DNA of 64,000 bases from [Phialemoniopsis] sp. UDSM-2020 (taxonomy: Eukaryota; Ascomycota; Sordariomycetes; Thyridiales; Thyridiaceae): NCBI GenBank assembly GCA_018873225.1, contig JAEILZ010000001.1, forward strand, positions 1,178,001 through 1,242,000, in the 5' to 3' direction. The translations under genes and the position numbers were made by a program. How positions within the stretch are numbered: the stretch's first letter is position 1; every line of letters starts with the position of its first letter. Of the stretch, positions 59,314 through 64,000 are shown piece by piece. The notes beneath the pieces are model-generated. The model did not search any database and was not told where the DNA came from. It worked only from the letters and a program-made list of their open reading frames with translations.

Positions 59314-60596
59314 ATGACGAAATATTCTGCCGTCGGACGGCTTCTAGCCCGGTTGCGAAAAGCATACCGCCAGCTAGACAGCCAGCCGGTCAGCCAGCCA
59401 AATAGTGAACCAGACAGCGAGCCAGAATGTCAGCCGGTCAGCCAGCCAGACAACCAGAAAGATTCATCGTTTCTTAATCGCTTGCCATTCGATATCCGCA
59501 ATGCTATTTACTTGGAGATCTGGAAAGACGCTGGTCTCAAGCAGCACATCCTCTACCAGGAAGAAGACAGCAAGCCAGGCAAGCTTTCCCACCGACCATG
59601 CGTCGCAGGCTCCAGCGTTGAGGACGACCGTCGAAAAGCTCTTCAAGCCATGTACGATGACACTGATATAATCTGGCATTCCTCACTTGGATATATCACT
59701 GGGGCGCCGGAATGGTCCATCAGGCTATTGTCTCCATGGCACAATCATTGGAAAAGCGAAGAGCACTCGCAATCTGGTCCCCGTCCAGGCAGTCCCTATC
59801 TCCCAATGCTGTTATCGTGTAAAAGAGTGTAAGTATTACGTTGTAGAGAATGAATCCAACAATTAACCCCTGTGCTAATACGCAAAGCTATTCTGAATGC
59901 ATCAAATCAATTTATGAGAATATCACGTTCATCTTCATGGACGCCACGAGCATACAGACCTTTTTCGGCTTTTGCGGACAGACACAGCAGCTTCATCACC
60001 CCCCGGCACCTTTTCTTAAGTATGCTAGATCCCTCGAGCTCTCTATGTCAATCGCTCTCTCCACTACAATTCCTTGCTGTACATATCCGAGGACTCATAA
60101 CGTGTACGACCTGCATTGGCTCCCGCTGCAAGACATGCAAAGCCTCGAGAGAGCCCAGATCTGGATCGAAAATATGTCTCAAAACCGGCGACGCTTACGC
60201 TACCGAACATATCGGATGATTGAGTACTACGATAAGCATTGTCTGCCAGAACCGATTGAGCCTTTGGATACCACTGGTCATCTGGATATCACAGTCAGTG
60301 CATTCATTCATGACAGTGTACATCCCGAAACAGAATTTGGACGGGCCCGAGCAAGTGTAAAGATCTGGGAAAGGGGCACAGATGCTGAATTCGATACCGG
60401 GGACCCAGACCGGTCCATACTGGACTGTGGGTAAGTAGCCGCCCCTTTGAACAGCATCTTTTCTCGGCGGCTGGTGACTGACACGACAACCAGACGCATA
60501 CGCTTTCCTAACCCTATGATAGAGCGAAGTCCCCAACCCAGACGTAGGAAGCGCAGATGGCTCTGGTGTGGCAGACGGAGACGGCATCCGAGCTGA
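59314..60596 (+). CDS. DUF7730-like fungal protein of unknown function
   Basis: Exons 59314-59828 and 59888-60430 join in frame; a third exon (60494-60596) is likely. FLNRLPFDIRNAIYLEIW resembles the F-box-like opening (LP.EIR..IY) of DUF7730 proteins, and YSECIKSIYENITFIF matches the usual second block after the intron. The N-terminal part contains a SQP-rich tract from an 18-base perfect repeat (59383-59400 and 59431-59448). If the third intron (60431-60493) is retained, the donor GGGTAAGT itself creates an immediate stop at 60434, giving 353 aa. Splicing instead adds a very basic tail (RRRKRRWLW). No function is known for this group; neighbours do not clarify it. Confidence 0.65.
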
Positions 60597-60942
60597 TGTG
60601 TGGATAGGCGTGGGGCGGATTCCCGGCTTCAGACTATCTAGTTGTGACTGTGCATAAAGACTGGGGTTGGTGAGTGTCACACTACACTCCACTAGTTTGC
60701 CCCTGCTCCGCATCGCCGGTCTTCTTGGCTCGTCATGACAACACTGAGACTGTAGATTTCGTGCCATGATTGCACTTGGCGCATCTGGAGGCTGTACTAG
60801 TAATGGACGAGCCGATGGATCCTTGACCACCACTTGAAGAACTTGTTACTCGCATTTAACGGTGAATCCGAACACTTTCTACCCACTCCATGTTCTGTGC
60901 ACTTCACTCGTTTTTGTTGCTAAAGGTTGCATTCAAGAAACG
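60597..60942. other. intergenic, MFS promoter
   Basis: This 346-bp spacer shows no supported gene. Confidence 0.4.
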
Positions 60943-62732
60943 ATGAAGTCTCAAACAAATGTAGTTACGACCGCCGTGCTTCCACCAAACACTGAACGCA
61001 CACCACTGTTGGAAAACACGTTGGAGAGCGGCTTGGTCGAGGACGAAGCAGTCAGTCATGTTCTAGTCTTTCATAGGACGTCGTGATGAGACTGAGGACG
61101 TACTGCTAATACACATTGATCACGTAGATCGTAACAGTACAACATGTCGACATCCACCCCGAGATCACTGCGAAACGCAGGCGATCCAGCGTCGAGATTC
61201 TGTCCATACTTTCAGTCCTCTTCCTCGGCGTATTCATCTGTAACGCAGACATGACCTTCCTCATCTCGACATACCCGCGCATCTCCTCCGAGCTGCACGC
61301 CTTCCGCTACGGCGCATGGCTCCTCACGGCCTATCAGCTCGCCATGTGCGCCGTTCAGCCTCTGTACGGGAAGCTCAGCTCCATTTTCGGTCGCAAGGCT
61401 GCGCTCATCACGTCCTATCTTTTATACTCTGCTGGCTGCGCCACTTGCGCGACTGGTACGGGTATAAAGATGGTGATCGTTGGGCGCATGCTGGCCGGGA
61501 CGGGCGGCGCGGGCATGGTCTCCCTCGTGACCATCCTCATTGCTGATCTCGTCCCGCTGCGAGAGGTCGCTGCTTACCGCAGCTACATGAACATCGTACA
61601 GACAGTCGGGAGGAGCGTGGGAGCGCCGTTGGGTGGGCTCATCGTTGAGAAGTTTGGATGGCGCACTGCGTTTGCCGTTGTTGGTCCACTCGGCGTGGTC
61701 AGCGCGGTTCTCGTGGCTTGGAGACTGGACGTCGATGTTCCGACCTCGGACGAAAATGGTCAAACGGTCTGGAACCAGATGAAAAGGATTGACTTTCTTG
61801 GCTCAGGCTTGATTGCCATCGCTGTCGTCTGCGTTCTGCTTGTCTTCAGCTTGGGAGGTAACGAATTGGAATGGGACGACCCCCGGATTGCTGGGGTTCT
61901 AGGCGCCGCGGTGCTCTTTGTCGGTCTCTGGTACGCAACTGAGAGATACTGGGCCGCCGAGCCCATATTTCCTCCCAGAATACTTGCGTACCGTTCAGTC
62001 AGCACTGCCTACGGCATACTCGCCTTCCAGAATGCTGCCCAATCTGCCACCGTTGCAGTGCCCCTCTTCTTCCAGATCTTGCTTTCCGTCGGACCATCCA
62101 CTGGTGGACTGTATCTCCTACCCAGCGTGCTGGGAAACACCATCGGCGGTCTTGTGACTGGTGTATATATCAAGCGGTACGGCCGGTATCGAGTCCTCGG
62201 CATTCTCTCCGGGGTGGTCTCCGCTCTGGCATATCTGCTGATGGCAATGCGCTGGAGTACGGAGTCCAACTTTAGGCCCGTGCTCGAGGACTTCTACGTT
62301 CTTCCCGCGGGCATGGGAACTGGGATGGCGTATGGTGTGACGTTCGTCGTCATTACGTCAGGCCTGGCCGTCAAGTTGCGGGAAAGCGGCAGCACCGTCT
62401 TGAGTGAAGAGACTGCCATTGCTGGCTCGGGCATGTATCTGGCAGGAAACGTCGGAGGAGCAATCGGTATCAGTCTAGCGAGCGCTGTTCTACAATCTTG
62501 CTTCAAGCACCGGCTAGCACTTGACCTTAGTGGCCAGGAGCTAGAGGATGTTACAGCAAAGGCATTGGAGAGTGTTGAGTGGATCCAAGGCCTGCCAAAG
62601 GGCAGTCGTCTCAGAAACATCGTGGTTGGTTCATACATGTATGGCATTCGAGCCACCTTTGTAGTGAGCATGATGAGCTCGTTGATATCGGCGTTCTTTG
62701 GGCTTTTAGTTGTGGAGCATGGACTTGCTTAG
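60943..62732 (+). CDS. MFS transporter, DHA2/Vba-like (14 TM)
   Basis: Two exons (60943-61050, 61128-62732) encode 570 aa. TPLLENTLESG near the N-terminus resembles acidic di-leucine sorting signals of vacuolar carriers. Helix motifs are LLTAYQLAMCAVQPLYGKLSSIFGRK (loop 2-3), VGRMLAGTGGAGM, and GRSVGAPLGGLIVEKFGWR (antiporter motif in helix 5). About fourteen TM helices are visible. Vba-type proteins move basic amino acids into vacuoles; drug export is the alternative. It is convergent with the bZIP gene (56 bp between stops). Confidence 0.87.
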
Positions 62733-62787
62733 AACAGAGGCAAGATAGTTAACAACCGTGGATTCATTCTTTTGTACTTTCCGTGGC

Positions 62788-63896
62788 CTAGTCCTGGTCC
62801 ACATTTACCAACCCTTCGAGTAGAGGAAACTCATCTACCGCACTCTGACGAAGAGCCCAGTTGTCAATATTGCCCAGGTGATCTCGAAACTCGACACTGA
62901 GGTAGCATTCGTCTTGTGATGCTCTGTGCAGACAACTCTCGGCATCTTTCGGCCATAGAACAACTATCTTTTCCAGCAGCATCCTCCGAAATCGTGGCCA
63001 ATGATCCGTGCTCAGCGATTGTATCATATGATCTCGAGCCGCAGGCCAGGGCACGGTATCCATCCATGGCGGATGCGGTACGCGTAACTGCAGAGGCGTT
63101 GGTCGCAGATGCTTGGGCAGCAAATCATACGTCTCTTTCGACAAACACATGCGCCAGCGCACAGTCGTGAACACAGTCCATACCGACGCCAGTCTTGAGA
63201 CCAATGTCGATATAGGTTCATTTGCAATGTTGCAGTGACTGACTAGTATCGTTGAGGCAGTAGGTCGTGATTGCGAAGATGCCTTCGTAAAACTTGTGCC
63301 AGGTGCCTCAAGCATCGGCGCAACATTGGGAGAGGCATCCCGCTCAAACTCTGGGAACCTTACACCTTGTGTCCTGAACTTATGCCCTATTGAATCGAAC
63401 TCCAACAGCATCTTGTCCAGGGCACTCGTCGGTGCTACATTTGGTGGTAGGGTGGCCCATGCTGGGCTTTGCTCATCCGATGGGCTGTGGGATACTGGCG
63501 AAGTTGTCTGAACCGGGGCAGCATGCGCAGATCTATCATCAAGATCCTCGCGGGACATTGATGATGCAGTCACTGCTTCTGGAAACCCTACAGCAGGTGC
63601 CAGCGCATGCGACACCCGGGTGAAGATGGTCCGCAACTCGTCACGTTCGGCCTCAACGACACTCAGATGGGCCCGGAGGAACTGTACTTCCGCCTCGAGC
63701 TCTTGGACACGCGATCTTCTTCGAGCCCTGCAGTTCTCGGTATTCTAGTAAGCAATCTTCCTGAGCATCGATGTGGAGTAGATTGATACCGAGAGATCCA
63801 GCATGGCACATACCGGCACTTGCGCTGCCTGAGCCTATCCGCCGATTGCTTGTCGCGGGATACGGAACTCTCAGCCACCAGGGTAATGTTGTCCAT
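62788..63896 (-). CDS. bZIP transcription factor with DUF3425-type C-terminus
   Basis: Two exons (63896-63814, 63727-62788) encode 340 aa. The basic region is split by the intron: DRLRQRKC before and RARRRSRVQELEAEV after, continuing as heptads (VQFLRAHLSVVEAERDEL). The C-terminal third contains LPKHLRPTPLQLRVPHPPW and MDTVPWPAARDHMIQ, the conserved core of DUF3425 (PF11905), common in fungal bZIP stress regulators. The ATG at 63896 gives a short leader; an upstream exon beyond the right edge is possible because only 104 bp remain. Alternative acceptors for the intron were tested; only the one at 63728 keeps the frame. Confidence 0.82.
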
Positions 63897-64000
63897 GGCC
63901 GCCAACGTTGTTCTTCCTGCTCAACGAGACTCTGCGATTGCGTCAAAGACAAGATCAGCCAAGTCATTCATTGAATTGTGACCATGCAGCAGCAAGGGAG

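Noticed and set aside
1..64000. CRISPR arrays, bacterial operons or prophage
   Set aside because: Spliceosomal introns occur in nearly all genes, protein families are fungal, and no regularly spaced direct repeats were seen.

Overview
The window is nuclear DNA of a filamentous ascomycete (Pezizomycotina, probably Sordariomycetes). Most genes carry short GT-AG introns of about 50-75 nt. The protein families are typical of such fungi: Zn(II)2Cys6 regulators, a HET-domain protein, an NLR-like NACHT/ankyrin protein, many MFS transporters and a bZIP with a DUF3425-type C-terminus. The species was not identified. Exon joins were built by eye from frame continuity and splice consensus; totals were checked to be multiples of three where a length is given.

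Layout. 0-6.6 kb: the 3' end of an unknown gene, then a 1862-aa NLR-like protein. 6.7-25.1 kb: a catabolic block with a 2OG-Fe(II) oxygenase, an amino-acid-type permease, succinate-semialdehyde dehydrogenase, a Zn2Cys6 regulator, a 2-oxo-pentenoate-type hydratase, a second Zn2Cys6 regulator and an HpcH/HpaI aldolase. Hydratase, aldolase and SSADH are three consecutive steps of the lower homoprotocatechuate-type meta-cleavage route (ending in pyruvate + succinate), which is unusual to see grouped in a fungus. 25.8-26.0 kb: a tRNA-Phe(GAA) gene with the normal 17-nt anticodon-loop intron plus two extra 55-nt insertions that each look like a spliceosomal intron. 28.4-30.6 kb: a frameshifted HET gene.

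31.4-43.9 kb: a TRI12-type MFS pump, a class A FAD monooxygenase, an NtaA/DszA-type FMN monooxygenase, an ACS-type MFS carrier and a DHA2 multidrug-type MFS pump. This suggests uptake, oxidation and export of a small molecule; no polyketide or peptide synthase is present. 44.3-57.3 kb: a Zn2Cys6 regulator divergent from an M1 aminopeptidase, then an NCS1 transporter divergent from a hydantoinase/DUF917 fusion, a plausible hydantoin or related ring-amide utilisation pair. 57.9-63.9 kb: an extended SDR, a DUF7730-like protein, a 14-TM MFS transporter and a bZIP protein.

The most striking item is the tRNA-Phe gene. Its body, A box, B box and T-run terminator are intact, yet it is split by two GT...CTAAC...AG inserts (D-loop and anticodon loop). 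A small family of diverged non-coding repeats also links distant parts of the window.
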